Positions 23,595-32,060 of a DNA stretch of 64,000 bases are shown in pieces. The stretch is taken from positions 4,464,001 through 4,528,000 of the forward strand of contig NZ_CP092431.1 of the NCBI RefSeq assembly GCF_022385335.1, written 5' to 3'. Positions within the stretch are counted from its first letter, which is position 1. Each line of letters begins with the position of its first letter. The DNA is from Streptomyces deccanensis (lineage in GTDB: Bacteria > Actinomycetota > Actinomycetes > Streptomycetales > Streptomycetaceae). Below the pieces are notes generated by a model. The model was not told where the DNA came from, did not search any database, and saw only the letters and a program-made list of their open reading frames with translations. Made by a program: the position numbers and the translations under genes.

Positions 23595-25964
23595 ATGCTT
23601 GGATCAACCCACGGCACCCTCACCACCGACTCCCGCCGGGCCCGGGCCATCGCGTGCGGCGAGCACCCCGCACAGGCCGTGCACGGCAGGCCCGCAGGCG
23701 CCGGCGACCTGGACGTCAGCGGGCGCCCGCTGTACGCCGCGGTCCCCGATCTGGACCGTTTCTTCCGCCCGGAGTCCGTGGCGGTCGTCGGCGCCTCGGA
23801 CACGGAGGGCCGGCCGAACACCGGTATCACCCGGCAGTTGCTCGCCTGGTCCGAACGGGTCGGCGCCCGGCTCCACCCCGTGCACCCCACCCGCGCATCG
23901 GTCTTCGGCATCCCCTGCGCCCCTTCCGTCGCCGCCCTGCCCGAACAGGTCGATCTCGCCGCACTGCTCCTCTCCGACCCCCTTCCCGTGATCGGTGAAC
24001 TGGCCGAGGCCAAGGTGAAGTTCGCCGTCGCCTTCGCCTCCGGTTTCGCCGAGACCGGTGCCGAGGGTGCCGCCGCCCAGGAGCGGCTGGCCGCCGCCGT
24101 GGCCCGGGCCGGCGGTCTGCGGCTGCTCGGCCCCAACACCAACCTCAACGCCTTCGAGCGGTTCAGGGAGGACCTCGACGGGCCCGCCATCGCGCTGATC
24201 ACCCAGTCCGGCCACCAGGGCCGCCCCCTGTTCTCCCTCCAGGAACTCGGTATCCGCCTCTCCCACTGGGCCCCCACCGGCAACGAGGCCGACCTGGAGA
24301 CCGCCGACTTCATCTCCTACTTCGCCGAACGCCCCGAGGTCGGCGCCATCGCCGCCTACGTCGAGGGACTCAAGGACGGCCGCGCCTTCCTCCTCGCCGC
24401 CGACCGGGCCGCCCGGCGCGGTGTCCCCGTCGTCGCCGTGAAGGTCGGCCGCACCGAGACCGGCGCCCGCACGGCCGCCTCCCACACCGGCAAACTCACC
24501 GGCGCGGACGCGGTGGTCGACGCGGCGATGCGGCAGTACGGAGTGATCCGCGTCGACGGACTCGACGAACTCCAGGACACGGCCACCCTGTTGGCCAGGG
24601 CCAGGCGACACCGCGTCCCGGGCTCGTCGACCTCGACGCCGTCGACCTCGACGCCCTCGCCCTCGCCCTCGCCCTCGGGATCAGCCATGCCCAGCCCGGC
24701 CGCGTCGAGCCCTGCCGAGCCCAGCCCAGCCATGCCGAGCCCTGCCGTGCCGCGGCCCGAAGGCGTCGTCGTCTATTCGATCTCGGGCGGCACGGGCGCG
24801 CACTTCGCCGACCTTGCCACCGAGGCGGGGCTGCCCCTGCCCACGCTCTCCGAGGCCAAGCAGGCCGAGCTGCACCAGTGGATCCCCGACTATCTGAGCG
24901 TGGCCAACCCCGTCGACAACGGCGGTCACCCCGTGGGCGACTGGCGCGGCCCCCGCATCCTCGACGCGATCCTCGACGACCCTGCCGTGGGGGTGCTGAT
25001 CTGCCCCATCACGGGCCCCTTCCCTCCCATGAGTGACAAGCTCGCCCAGGACCTGGTGGCCGCGGCGGAGCGGACGGACAAGCTGGTGTGCGTGGTGTGG
25101 GGGTCGCCGGTGGGCACCGAGGCCGCGTACCGCGAGACGCTGCTCGGGTCGTCCCGGGTGGCGACCTTCCGCACCTTCGCCAACTGCATCACGGCCGTCC
25201 GCGCCCACCTCGACCACTCCCGCTTCAGCGCCGCCTACCGCTCCCCCTTCGACGAGGCACCCCGCTCCCCCTCGCCCTCCTTCCGCAAGGCGCAGGCACT
25301 GATGCGGCCGGGGCAGCAGCTGAGCGAGCACGCGGCCAAGCAGTTGCTGCGCGCGTACGGCATCCGGGTGCCGCGCGAGCAGTTGGTGACCAGCGCGGCG
25401 GCGGCCGTACGCGCGGCGAGCCTCGTCGGCTACCCGGTGGTGATGAAGGCGTCCGGCGCGAGCATCGCCCACAAGACGGAGCTCGGCCTGGTGAAGATCG
25501 GTCTGACCTCCGCGAGCCAGATCCGCGACGCCTATCGCGAACTCACCGACATCGCCCGCTACGAGGACGTCTCTCTCGACGGGGTGCTGGTGTGCCAGAT
25601 GGTCGAGCGGGGGGTGGAGATGGTCGTGGGCATGACCCACGACGACCTCTTCGGCCCCACGGTCACGGTGGGCCTCGGCGGTGTCCTCGTGGAGGTGCTC
25701 CGCGACTCGGCCGTACGCGTGCCGCCCTTCGGTGAGGACCAGGCCCACGCCATGCTCGCCGAACTGCGCGGGCGGGCCCTGCTGGGCGGGGTGCGCGGGG
25801 CTCCCCCGGCCGATGTGGACGCCCTCGTGGAGGTCGTGCTCCGCGTGCAGCGCATGGCGCTCGAACTCGGGGACCAGATAGCGGAGCTGGACATCAACCC
25901 GCTGATGGTGCTGCCGAGGGGGCAGGGGGCGGTGGCCCTGGACGCGCTGGCGGTCTGCCGCTGA
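23595..25964 (+). CDS. ADP-forming acetyl/acyl-CoA synthetase-like ligase (fused alpha-beta)
   Basis: This 789-residue protein has a CoA-binding domain (SVAVVGASDTEGRPNTGI, near residue 62) and ligase-CoA domains. The latter include LLGPNTNLN, LITQSGHQGRPLFSL and VGRTETGARTAASHTGKL, with the histidine often phosphorylated in this superfamily. A C-terminal ATP-grasp domain follows (YGIRVPREQLV, GYPVVMKASGASIAHKTELG, ELDINPLMV). It probably converts a carboxylic acid to its CoA ester with NTP hydrolysis. A Ser/Pro-rich linker of about 45 residues (about 341-388, PSPSPSPSG-type) interrupts the middle of the protein. An enoyl-CoA hydratase follows after 73 bp. The ATG at 23595 has AGGAG 12 bp upstream. 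Confidence 0.85.
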   Translation: MLGSTHGTLTTDSRRARAIACGEHPAQAVHGRPAGAGDLDVSGRPLYAAVPDLDRFFRPESVAVVGASDTEGRPNTGITRQLLAWSERVGARLHPVHPTRASVFGIPCAPSVAALPEQVDLAALLLSDPLPVIGELAEAKVKFAVAFASGFAETGAEGAAAQERLAAAVARAGGLRLLGPNTNLNAFERFREDLDGPAIALITQSGHQGRPLFSLQELGIRLSHWAPTGNEADLETADFISYFAERPEVGAIAAYVEGLKDGRAFLLAADRAARRGVPVVAVKVGRTETGARTAASHTGKLTGADAVVDAAMRQYGVIRVDGLDELQDTATLLARARRHRVPGSSTSTPSTSTPSPSPSPSGSAMPSPAASSPAEPSPAMPSPAVPRPEGVVVYSISGGTGAHFADLATEAGLPLPTLSEAKQAELHQWIPDYLSVANPVDNGGHPVGDWRGPRILDAILDDPAVGVLICPITGPFPPMSDKLAQDLVAAAERTDKLVCVVWGSPVGTEAAYRETLLGSSRVATFRTFANCITAVRAHLDHSRFSAAYRSPFDEAPRSPSPSFRKAQALMRPGQQLSEHAAKQLLRAYGIRVPREQLVTSAAAAVRAASLVGYPVVMKASGASIAHKTELGLVKIGLTSASQIRDAYRELTDIARYEDVSLDGVLVCQMVERGVEMVVGMTHDDLFGPTVTVGLGGVLVEVLRDSAVRVPPFGEDQAHAMLAELRGRALLGGVRGAPPADVDALVEVVLRVQRMALELGDQIAELDINPLMVLPRGQGAVALDALAVCR

Positions 25965-26037
25965 GCGCCGACGCGCACGGAAGGCAGCCCCCACAGCCAG
26001 GAGAACCATCACTCCCCGTAAGAATCGGAGCACCCAC

Positions 26038-26877
26038 ATGTCCGCTTCCCCCTCTGAACATCCCGAAAAATCCCGCGCTTCCCGTGACTCATTGATACTG
26101 CACGCCACTGACAACGCCGTCTCGTGGATCACCCTCAACCGCCCCGAGGCGATGAACGCCATCGCCCCCGACCAGCGAGAACGCCTCATCCACCTCCTTT
26201 CCGAGGCCTCCGCCGACCCCACCGTGCGCGCGGTGGTGATCACGGCCACGGGACGCGGCTTCTGCGCGGGCGCGGACCTCCGGGGCACGGGGGGAGGCGG
26301 CGGGGCGACGCGGGTGGCGGGTGACGTGGCGCGCGTGATCCGCCTCGGCGCCCAGCGGCTCGTCGCGGCCGTCCTCGACTGCGAGAAGCCGGTGATCGCG
26401 GCGGTGAACGGCACCGCCGCCGGCCTCGGCGCGCACCTCGCCCTCGCCTGCGACCTCGTCCTGGCGGCCGAAGAGGCCCGCTTCATCGAGGTGTTCGTAC
26501 GGCGCGGCCTCGTGCCCGACGGGGGCGGGGCGTACCTCCTGCCCCGTCTCGTCGGCCCCCAGCGGGCGAAGGAGCTGATGTTCTTCGGTGACGCCCTGTC
26601 CGCCGCCGACGCGTATCGCCTCGGACTCGTCAACCGTGTCGTCCCCGCCCAGGACCTGGAGAAGACGGCCCGCGAGTGGGCCGAACGCCTCGCCGCCGGC
26701 CCGACCCGCGCCATCGCCCTGACCAAACACCTGGTCAACGCCTCCCTCGACACCGACCGCGCCACCGCCTTCGCCGCCGAGGCGGCCGCGCAGGAGATCA
26801 ACATGACGACAGCGGACGCCCAAGAGGGCGTGACGAGCTTCGTCGAGCGGCGGAATCCTCGCTACGAGGGCCGCTGA
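26038..26877 (+). CDS. Enoyl-CoA hydratase/isomerase family protein
   Basis: This 279-residue crotonase-fold enzyme has VSWITLNRPEAMNAIAPDQ, VVITATGRGFCAGADLRG, KPVIAAVNGTAAGLGAHLALACD (oxyanion hole and crotonase signature) and FVRRGLVPDGGGAYLLPRLVG with the catalytic acidic region. A Gly-rich stretch (GTGGGGGATR) follows the first oxyanion segment. It is likely the second gene of the ligase operon and would hydrate an enoyl-CoA intermediate. It differs clearly from the copy at 8657-9436, so distinct substrates are likely. Confidence 0.87.
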   Translation: MSASPSEHPEKSRASRDSLILHATDNAVSWITLNRPEAMNAIAPDQRERLIHLLSEASADPTVRAVVITATGRGFCAGADLRGTGGGGGATRVAGDVARVIRLGAQRLVAAVLDCEKPVIAAVNGTAAGLGAHLALACDLVLAAEEARFIEVFVRRGLVPDGGGAYLLPRLVGPQRAKELMFFGDALSAADAYRLGLVNRVVPAQDLEKTAREWAERLAAGPTRAIALTKHLVNASLDTDRATAFAAEAAAQEINMTTADAQEGVTSFVERRNPRYEGR

Positions 26878-26920
26878 CGACCGAGAAAAGGCTTCGTACA
26901 CGTCGTACGCCCCTTCACTT

Positions 26921-26935
26921 CTGACGGACCGTCAG
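26921..26935. promoter_or_regulatory. Operator palindrome, exact consensus, 5 bp before a start codon
   Basis: CTGACGGACCGTCAG is the perfect consensus. The flavin reductase ATG is at 26941 with no room for a ribosome-binding site, so leaderless transcription with the operator over the promoter is likely. Confidence 0.75.
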
Positions 26936-26940
26936 CTCTA

Positions 26941-27630
26941 ATGACCCACGTGATGGGACACGCGGGAATGGCGGCCGCCGCCGTCCGCTATCTGAGGGCG
27001 GCCCCGGCGGACAGGGGCCGTGGGGCGACGCACACGCCCCCCGTCGTCGACGCCCTGCCCCGCCCCGACCTGCGCTGCGTCGGCGAGCACGAACGGGCAC
27101 CGGTCGACCAGGCCGAGTTCCGCCGCGTACTGGGCAACTTCGCGACGGGGGTCACGGTGATCACGGCCCCGGGAGCCGCGGGAGCCGCGGGGACCCTGCC
27201 GGGATCGGGCACCCCGACCCCGGCGGTCCCGCCCCCCGCCGGCTTCGCCTGCCAGTCCTTCTCCGCGCTCTCCCTCGACCCGCCCCTCGTCGTCTTCATG
27301 GTCGGCCGTACGTCGACGACCTGGCCCCGGATCGCCCGCGCGGGTGTGTTCTGCGTGAACGTACTCGGCGCGGATCAGGGCGAGTTGTGCCGACGCTTCG
27401 CGGTGAGCGGCGCGGACAAGTTCGCCGGGGTCGCCCACACCCCGGCCCCCGCCACGGGCTCCCCCCGCCTCACCGGCGCCGCCGCGTGGATCGACTGCAC
27501 GATCCACGCCGTACACCCCGGAGGCGACCACCTGATCGTGGTGGGCCGCGTGGAGGCCCTGGGCGCCGACACCGAACCATTGCCGCCGCTGCTGTTCCAC
27601 CGGGGCCGCTTCGGCGAACTCAGAACCTGA
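26941..27630 (+). CDS. HsaB-like flavin reductase
   Basis: This 229-residue protein's core from residue 58 matches flavin reductases of two-component monooxygenases: EFRRVLGNFATGVTVIT, GFACQSFSALSLDPPLVVF, FCVNVLGADQGEL, DKFAGVAHT, AAWIDCTIHAVHPGGDHLIVVGRVE, LLFHRGRFGEL. The order and wording are those of HsaB, the reductase supplying FMNH2 to the HsaA hydroxylase in steroid degradation. About 57 extra N-terminal residues and an Ala/Pro insertion near residues 78-98 are unusual. No HsaA-like oxygenase gene occurs in the window. Expression probably depends on the operator directly upstream. Confidence 0.85.
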   Translation: MTHVMGHAGMAAAAVRYLRAAPADRGRGATHTPPVVDALPRPDLRCVGEHERAPVDQAEFRRVLGNFATGVTVITAPGAAGAAGTLPGSGTPTPAVPPPAGFACQSFSALSLDPPLVVFMVGRTSTTWPRIARAGVFCVNVLGADQGELCRRFAVSGADKFAGVAHTPAPATGSPRLTGAAAWIDCTIHAVHPGGDHLIVVGRVEALGADTEPLPPLLFHRGRFGELRT

Positions 27631-27698
27631 GAGCAAAGCCGGACGCCACTCTTTCGGGTGCACGCCACACGAACCACGACGTCAGCGACTACCCTGGC

Positions 27699-27716
27699 CA
27701 TAACGTCGCTGTTATG
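27699..27716. promoter_or_regulatory. Inverted repeat over the toxin start codon
   Basis: CATAAC-N6-GTTATG is perfect, and its right arm contains the toxin ATG (27714). TAACGT at 27701-27706 is a suitable -10 hexamer for a leaderless transcript. An autoregulatory operator for the toxin-antitoxin pair is inferred. Confidence 0.55.
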
Positions 27717-28058
27717 ACGTGGGGTGAAGTGGAGCTGGAGCCGGAGGTGGAGCAGTGGTTCCTGGGACTGTCCGCCGGACATCGAGGTACGGTCGCGTTC
27801 TACGTGGATCTCCTCGCTGCCCAGGGCCCGCTGCTCAGCGAGCCCTACTCGCGCCAGTTGAATGGCAAGCTGCGAGAACTGCGGTTCCATCTGGACACCG
27901 ACGCCGTCCGGATCACGTACTGGATCGCCTCAGGGCGGCGGATCATCCTGCTGACGGCTTTCCGCAAGCGACGGATGCGCGAGACTGCCGAGGTCGCCCG
28001 CGCCCGGAGAGCCCTGGTGCGCTGCGTCGAGGAACGCCACACAGTGGACGAGGTGTGA
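27714..28058 (+). CDS. RelE/HigB-type toxin
   Basis: This 114-residue protein belongs to the phage-derived Gp49/HigB-like RelE superfamily: VEQWFLGLSAGHRGTVAFYVDLL, SRQLNGKLRELRFHLDTDAVRITYWI, RRIILLTAFRKRRMRETAEV. The sequence of strands and the basic helix with LLTAFRKR is diagnostic. These toxins are ribosome-dependent mRNA interferases neutralised by the XRE-type antitoxin encoded just downstream. The toxin-first order matches HigBA. The ATG at 27714 lacks a Shine-Dalgarno sequence, and a -10-like TAACGT sits 7 bp upstream, so a leaderless message is likely. Confidence 0.85.
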   Translation: MTWGEVELEPEVEQWFLGLSAGHRGTVAFYVDLLAAQGPLLSEPYSRQLNGKLRELRFHLDTDAVRITYWIASGRRIILLTAFRKRRMRETAEVARARRALVRCVEERHTVDEV

Positions 28059-28061
28059 TGC

Positions 28062-28361
28062 ATGAGTGAGCGCGGAAGCTGGAACGAACTGCGGGACGAA
28101 GCCCTCGCCTCACCGACTGCGCGCGAGGCGTACGACGCGGCTCGCATCCGATACGAGCTGGGCCGGACGGTTCGGGAGCGGCGTGAGGCGCTGGGCATGA
28201 CGCAGTCCCAGCTGGCACAGGAAGCGGGGATGCTGCAGCCGGCCGTGGCGCGGTTCGAGGCGGGCGGGACCATGCCCACGCTCCCCCTCCTCGAACGGTT
28301 CGCCGTCGCTCTCGGCATGCGCCTCCACGTCGCCTTCGAGCCGCTCGATCGCGCAGGCTGA
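28062..28361 (+). CDS. XRE-family HigA-like antitoxin
   Basis: This 99-residue protein has a central helix-turn-helix, VRERREALGMTQSQLAQEAGMLQPAVARFEAGGTMPTL (about residues 36-73), and a short C-terminal VALGMRLHVAFEPL strand that would pair with the toxin. It starts 3 bp after the toxin stop. It should repress the operon through the CATAAC-N6-GTTATG palindrome and neutralise the toxin. Confidence 0.85.
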   Translation: MSERGSWNELRDEALASPTAREAYDAARIRYELGRTVRERREALGMTQSQLAQEAGMLQPAVARFEAGGTMPTLPLLERFAVALGMRLHVAFEPLDRAG

Positions 28362-28406
28362 GGCGCCTCCCGGGGCCCCTCCGCCCCCCTCTACGCCCCC
28401 GGCGAC

Positions 28407-29771
28407 TCAGGCCATCGCCGCCCCCGGCTTCGCCGTCGGCGCCCGTCGTATCACCAGCGCCATCAACGCCGCCGCCGCGCACAGCGCGCCCGAGGCGTAC
28501 CAGACGACGTCGTAGCGGCCGAAGGTGTCCCGGGCCAGGCCGGCGAGGAAGGCGACGAGGGCGGCGCCGACCTGGTGAGAGGCCAGGACCCAGCCGAAGA
28601 CGATGGCGCTGTTCTCGCCGTAGTGCTCGCGGCACAGCGCCATGGTCGGCGGGACGGTCGCGACCCAGTCGAGGCCGTAGAAGACGATGAAGAAGATCAT
28701 CGGGAGGTGGACGGCGGGTGCGAGGAGCATCGGGAGGAAGAGGAGCGAGACGCCCCGGAACGCGTAGTACACCGCCAGCAGTCGCCGTGAGTCGAAGCGG
28801 TCCGTGAGCCAGCCCGAGGCGATCGTGCCGAGGACGTCGAAGACCCCGATGACCGCCAGCAGCGAGGCCGCCGCCCTGATCGGCATGTCGTGGTCGTGGG
28901 CGGCGGGCACGAAGTGGGTCTGGATCAGGCCGTTGGTCGAGGCGCCGCAGATCGCGAACGTACCGGCCAGCAGCCAGAACGGCCCCGTCCGCATCGCCGA
29001 GAACAGCACCCTCACCGCCCGCCGCGCCGCCCCCTGCACCGGCCCCGGCTTCGGCACGAACTCCCGCGCCCCGTACGGCTTCAGCCCCACGTCCGCCGGG
29101 TGGTCGCGCAGCAGCAGCCAGACGAAGGGCACGACGGCCAGCGCGGCGAGCGCCACGGTGACGGAGGCGGGCCGCCAGCCGCGCTCGGAGACGATCCACG
29201 ACAGCAGCGGCAGGAAGATCAGCTGGCCCGACGCCGAGGCCGCGGTCAGGATGCCCGAGACCAGACCGCGCCGTTCGGTGAACCAGCGGTCGGTGACGGT
29301 CGCCGCGAACGCCAGCGCCATCGAACCGGAACCCAGCCCCACCAGCAGGCCCCAGCACAGCATCAGCTGCCAGGCCGACGTCATCCACACCGTCGAACCG
29401 GCCCCGACCGCGATCACCGTCAGCGCCACGGCGACGACCCGGCGGATGCCGAAGCGGTCCATCAGCGCGGCGGCGAAGGGGGCGGTCAGCCCGTACAGCG
29501 CGAGGTTGATCGAGACCGCCGACGCGATCGTGCCGCGCGACCAGTCGAACTCCGCGTGCAGAGGATCGATCAACAGCCCCGGCAGCGAACGGAAGGCCGC
29601 CGCCCCGATGATCGTCACGAAGGTGACGGCAGCGACGAACCAGGCACGGTGGATACGGCCCCGCCCCCGTGCGCCACCACCGCCACCGCCACCGCCGTCA
29701 CGGCCGATAGGGGCAGCGTCGGCCGCAGCGGTGGAGCGGGAGTCGGCCGCGTCGTCGGCTGTCTGGGTCAT
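28407..29771 (-). CDS. Major facilitator superfamily transporter
   Basis: This protein of about 454 residues has 12 predicted hydrophobic segments: AWFVAAVTFVTIIGAAAF, INLALYGLTAPFAAALMDRF, VVAVALTVIAVGAGSTVW and so on. The family motif A region is MDRFGIRR, and PADVGLKPYG follows the sixth helix, as in monocarboxylate (MCT/OFA)-type MFS proteins. A Gly-rich N-terminal tail (GRDGGGGGGGG) precedes helix 1. I chose the ATG at 29771; 29798 is also in frame. It is divergent from the GlxA/AraC regulator 71 bp away, which probably controls it. The substrate is unknown. Confidence 0.85.
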   Translation of the reverse strand: MTQTADDAADSRSTAAADAAPIGRDGGGGGGGGARGRGRIHRAWFVAAVTFVTIIGAAAFRSLPGLLIDPLHAEFDWSRGTIASAVSINLALYGLTAPFAAALMDRFGIRRVVAVALTVIAVGAGSTVWMTSAWQLMLCWGLLVGLGSGSMALAFAATVTDRWFTERRGLVSGILTAASASGQLIFLPLLSWIVSERGWRPASVTVALAALAVVPFVWLLLRDHPADVGLKPYGAREFVPKPGPVQGAARRAVRVLFSAMRTGPFWLLAGTFAICGASTNGLIQTHFVPAAHDHDMPIRAAASLLAVIGVFDVLGTIASGWLTDRFDSRRLLAVYYAFRGVSLLFLPMLLAPAVHLPMIFFIVFYGLDWVATVPPTMALCREHYGENSAIVFGWVLASHQVGAALVAFLAGLARDTFGRYDVVWYASGALCAAAALMALVIRRAPTAKPGAAMA

Positions 29772-29842
29772 GCCGTCAAGCTTCCGACCTGCGGTCATTC
29801 CGGACGAGTGGCCGAAAGGACAGCATTCGTTAGGATCGGGCC

Positions 29843-31069
29843 ATGCCTCCCGCCCCACCGACCGAGCCCACCCCCGGGCCGAACCACGTCGACGGTGCCG
29901 AGCGCCCCGCCACCCCACACCGTCCCACCACCCCCCACCGCGTCGTCGTGCTCGCCCTCGACGGCCTGCTCCCCTTCGAACTCGGCATCCCGCAGCGCAT
30001 CTTCGGCAAGGCGCGGGACGCGGCGGGGCGACCGCTGTACGACATCGTCACCTGCTCGATCCGTCCGCCCGGCCCCGTGCAGACGGACGCCGACTTCGAG
30101 ATCCTCGTCCCGAACGGCCCGGAGGTCCTCGCCACCGCCGACACGGTCGTCGTGCCCGCCTCGTACGAGCTCGGCCCGGTCTACGAGGACGGCGTCCTCA
30201 CCCCCGAACTGGCCGCCGCCCTCGCCCACGTCCGCCCCGGCACCCGGCTGGTCTCCATCTGCACCGGCGGCTACGTCCTGGCCGCGGCCGGCTTCCTCGA
30301 CGGCCGCCCGGCGACCACGCACTGGTACCACGCCGAGCACTTCCAGCGGCTCTTCCCGAAGGTCCTGGTCGACGCGAACGTCCTCTTCGTCGACGACGGC
30401 GACGTCCTCACGTCGGCGGGCGTCGCGGCCGGCATCGACCTGTGCCTGCACCTCGTACGACGCGACCACGGCACCGGCGTCGCCAACGACGTGGCCCGGC
30501 GCACGATCGTGCCGCCGCACCGGGACGGCGGGCAGGCCCAGTACATCCAGCGGCCGCTGCCCGAGCCGCAGACCGCGACGACGAGCACCGCCCGCGCGTG
30601 GGCGCTGGGGCGGCTCCATCAACCGATCCAGCTCCGGGACATGGCCGCGCGGGAGTCCATGTCCGTTCGCACGTTCACCCGCCGCTTCCGTGAGGAGGTC
30701 GGCGTCAGCCCGGGTCAGTGGCTCACGCAGCAACGCGTCGAACGCGCCCGCCACCTCCTGGAATCCACCGACCTCACCATCGACCAGGTCGCCCACGACG
30801 CGGGCTTCGGCACGGCCCAGTCCATGCGGCAGCACCTTCAGGGGGCGCTGGGGGTGACCCCGACGGCGTACCGACGCACGTTCCGCTCCACCGGAGCCGC
30901 CGCAGTCAGCGCAGCCGCCGGAGCCACCGCAGCCGCTGGAGCCGCTGAAGCCACCAGACCGCCCCGAGCCACCGGAGCCACCGGACCCGCTCAGAACGTG
31001 AGCACCGCCCGTGCCACGCGCCCCTCCCCCGCGTCCTCCGCCGCCTTCGCGAAGTCCTCCACGGGATAG
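29843..31069 (+). CDS. GlxA family transcriptional regulator (DJ-1/PfpI + AraC)
   Basis: This 408-residue protein has an N-terminal class I glutamine amidotransferase-like domain: VVVLALDGLLPFELGIP, VVVPASYELGPVY, and VSICTGGYVLAAAGFLDGR with the nucleophile-elbow cysteine. An AraC-type DNA-binding domain follows at about residues 255-350 (MAARESMSVRTFTRRFREEVG, SPGQWLTQQRVERARHLLESTDLTIDQVAH split into two HTH units). The last 50 residues are Ala/Thr-rich and probably disordered. Its 3' end overlaps the convergent alcohol dehydrogenase gene by 79 bp. It likely regulates the divergent MFS gene. Confidence 0.87.
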   Translation: MPPAPPTEPTPGPNHVDGAERPATPHRPTTPHRVVVLALDGLLPFELGIPQRIFGKARDAAGRPLYDIVTCSIRPPGPVQTDADFEILVPNGPEVLATADTVVVPASYELGPVYEDGVLTPELAAALAHVRPGTRLVSICTGGYVLAAAGFLDGRPATTHWYHAEHFQRLFPKVLVDANVLFVDDGDVLTSAGVAAGIDLCLHLVRRDHGTGVANDVARRTIVPPHRDGGQAQYIQRPLPEPQTATTSTARAWALGRLHQPIQLRDMAARESMSVRTFTRRFREEVGVSPGQWLTQQRVERARHLLESTDLTIDQVAHDAGFGTAQSMRQHLQGALGVTPTAYRRTFRSTGAAAVSAAAGATAAAGAAEATRPPRATGATGPAQNVSTARATRPSPASSAAFAKSSTG

Positions 31070-32040
31070 GTGGCCGTGACCAGCTCGTCCAGGAGCAGTC
31101 GGCCCTCCCGGTACAGGGCGGCGTAGAGCGCGATGTCCCGCTGCGGCCGGGAGGAGCCGTAGCGGCAGCCCAGGATCGACTTGTCCAGGTAGAGGGAGGA
31201 GACGAGGAAGGATGCCTCGGCGGTCGCGGCCGGCACTCCGAGCAGCACCGCCTGCCCGTGCCGGTCCAGCAGGTCGACGGCCTGGCGGATGAGCTCGACG
31301 CGACCGACGCACTCGAACACGTGGTCGGCGCCGGTGGGGAGGATGTCCCGCACCCCCTCCACCGACGTCAGGAAGTGCGTGGCCCCGAACCGCCGCGCCA
31401 CCGCCTCCTTCTCGGGGTTGGCGTCCACGGCGACGATCCGGGTCGCCCCCGCGAGCCGCGCGCCCTGCACCACGTTGAGCCCGATGCCCCCGACCCCGAT
31501 GACCACGACGCCGTCCCCCCGGTCGACGCGGGCCCGGTTGAGCACCGCGCCCACCCCGGTCAGCACGCCGCACCCGATGAGCGCGGCGGAGGTCAGTGGG
31601 ATGTCCTCCGGTATCCGTACGGCCTGTACGGCCTTGACCACGGTCTCCTCCGCGAAGGCGGAGTTCGAGGCGAACTGGAACACCTCCCGCCCGCCCCGCG
31701 AGAACGGTCGCGTCGGCCGCCCGATCGCCCGGCGGCACATGGTCGGCCGCCCCCGGTCGCAGTCGGCGCAGGCCCCGCAGTTGGCGAGGGTGGACAGGGC
31801 GACATGGTCCCCGGGCCGGACGTGCCGGACCCCCGCCCCGACCTCCGCGACGACCCCAGCCCCCTCGTGCCCGAGCACCACGGGAACGGGGAACGGAATG
31901 GTCCCGTCCACCACCGACAGATCGCTGTGGCAGAGCCCGGCGGCCGCGATCGCCACCCGTACCTCACCGGGCCCCGGCTCCCGCACGGCCAGATCGTCGA
32001 CGACCTCGGCCCGCTTCCCGTCGAACACCACTCCGCGCAT
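30991..32040 (-). CDS. Zinc-dependent alcohol dehydrogenase (class III-like MDR)
   Basis: This 349-residue medium-chain dehydrogenase has the catalytic zinc cysteine in AAGLCHSDLS, GHEGAGVVAEVGAGV, the four-cysteine structural zinc loop CGACADCDRGRPTMC, and the nucleotide-binding VIGVGGIGLNVVQGARLAGA with D in VAVDAN (NAD preference). Homologues act on alcohols or aldehyde adducts in alkane, steroid and terpenoid degradation. It ends an operon with an acyl-CoA dehydrogenase (20 bp upstream) and the SDR, controlled by the operator at 34380. The start ATG at 32040 follows GGAGG. Confidence 0.88.
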   Translation of the reverse strand: MRGVVFDGKRAEVVDDLAVREPGPGEVRVAIAAAGLCHSDLSVVDGTIPFPVPVVLGHEGAGVVAEVGAGVRHVRPGDHVALSTLANCGACADCDRGRPTMCRRAIGRPTRPFSRGGREVFQFASNSAFAEETVVKAVQAVRIPEDIPLTSAALIGCGVLTGVGAVLNRARVDRGDGVVVIGVGGIGLNVVQGARLAGATRIVAVDANPEKEAVARRFGATHFLTSVEGVRDILPTGADHVFECVGRVELIRQAVDLLDRHGQAVLLGVPAATAEASFLVSSLYLDKSILGCRYGSSRPQRDIALYAALYREGRLLLDELVTATYPVEDFAKAAEDAGEGRVARAVLTF

Positions 32041-32060
32041 GGCCTCCACCTCTCGGCGTC

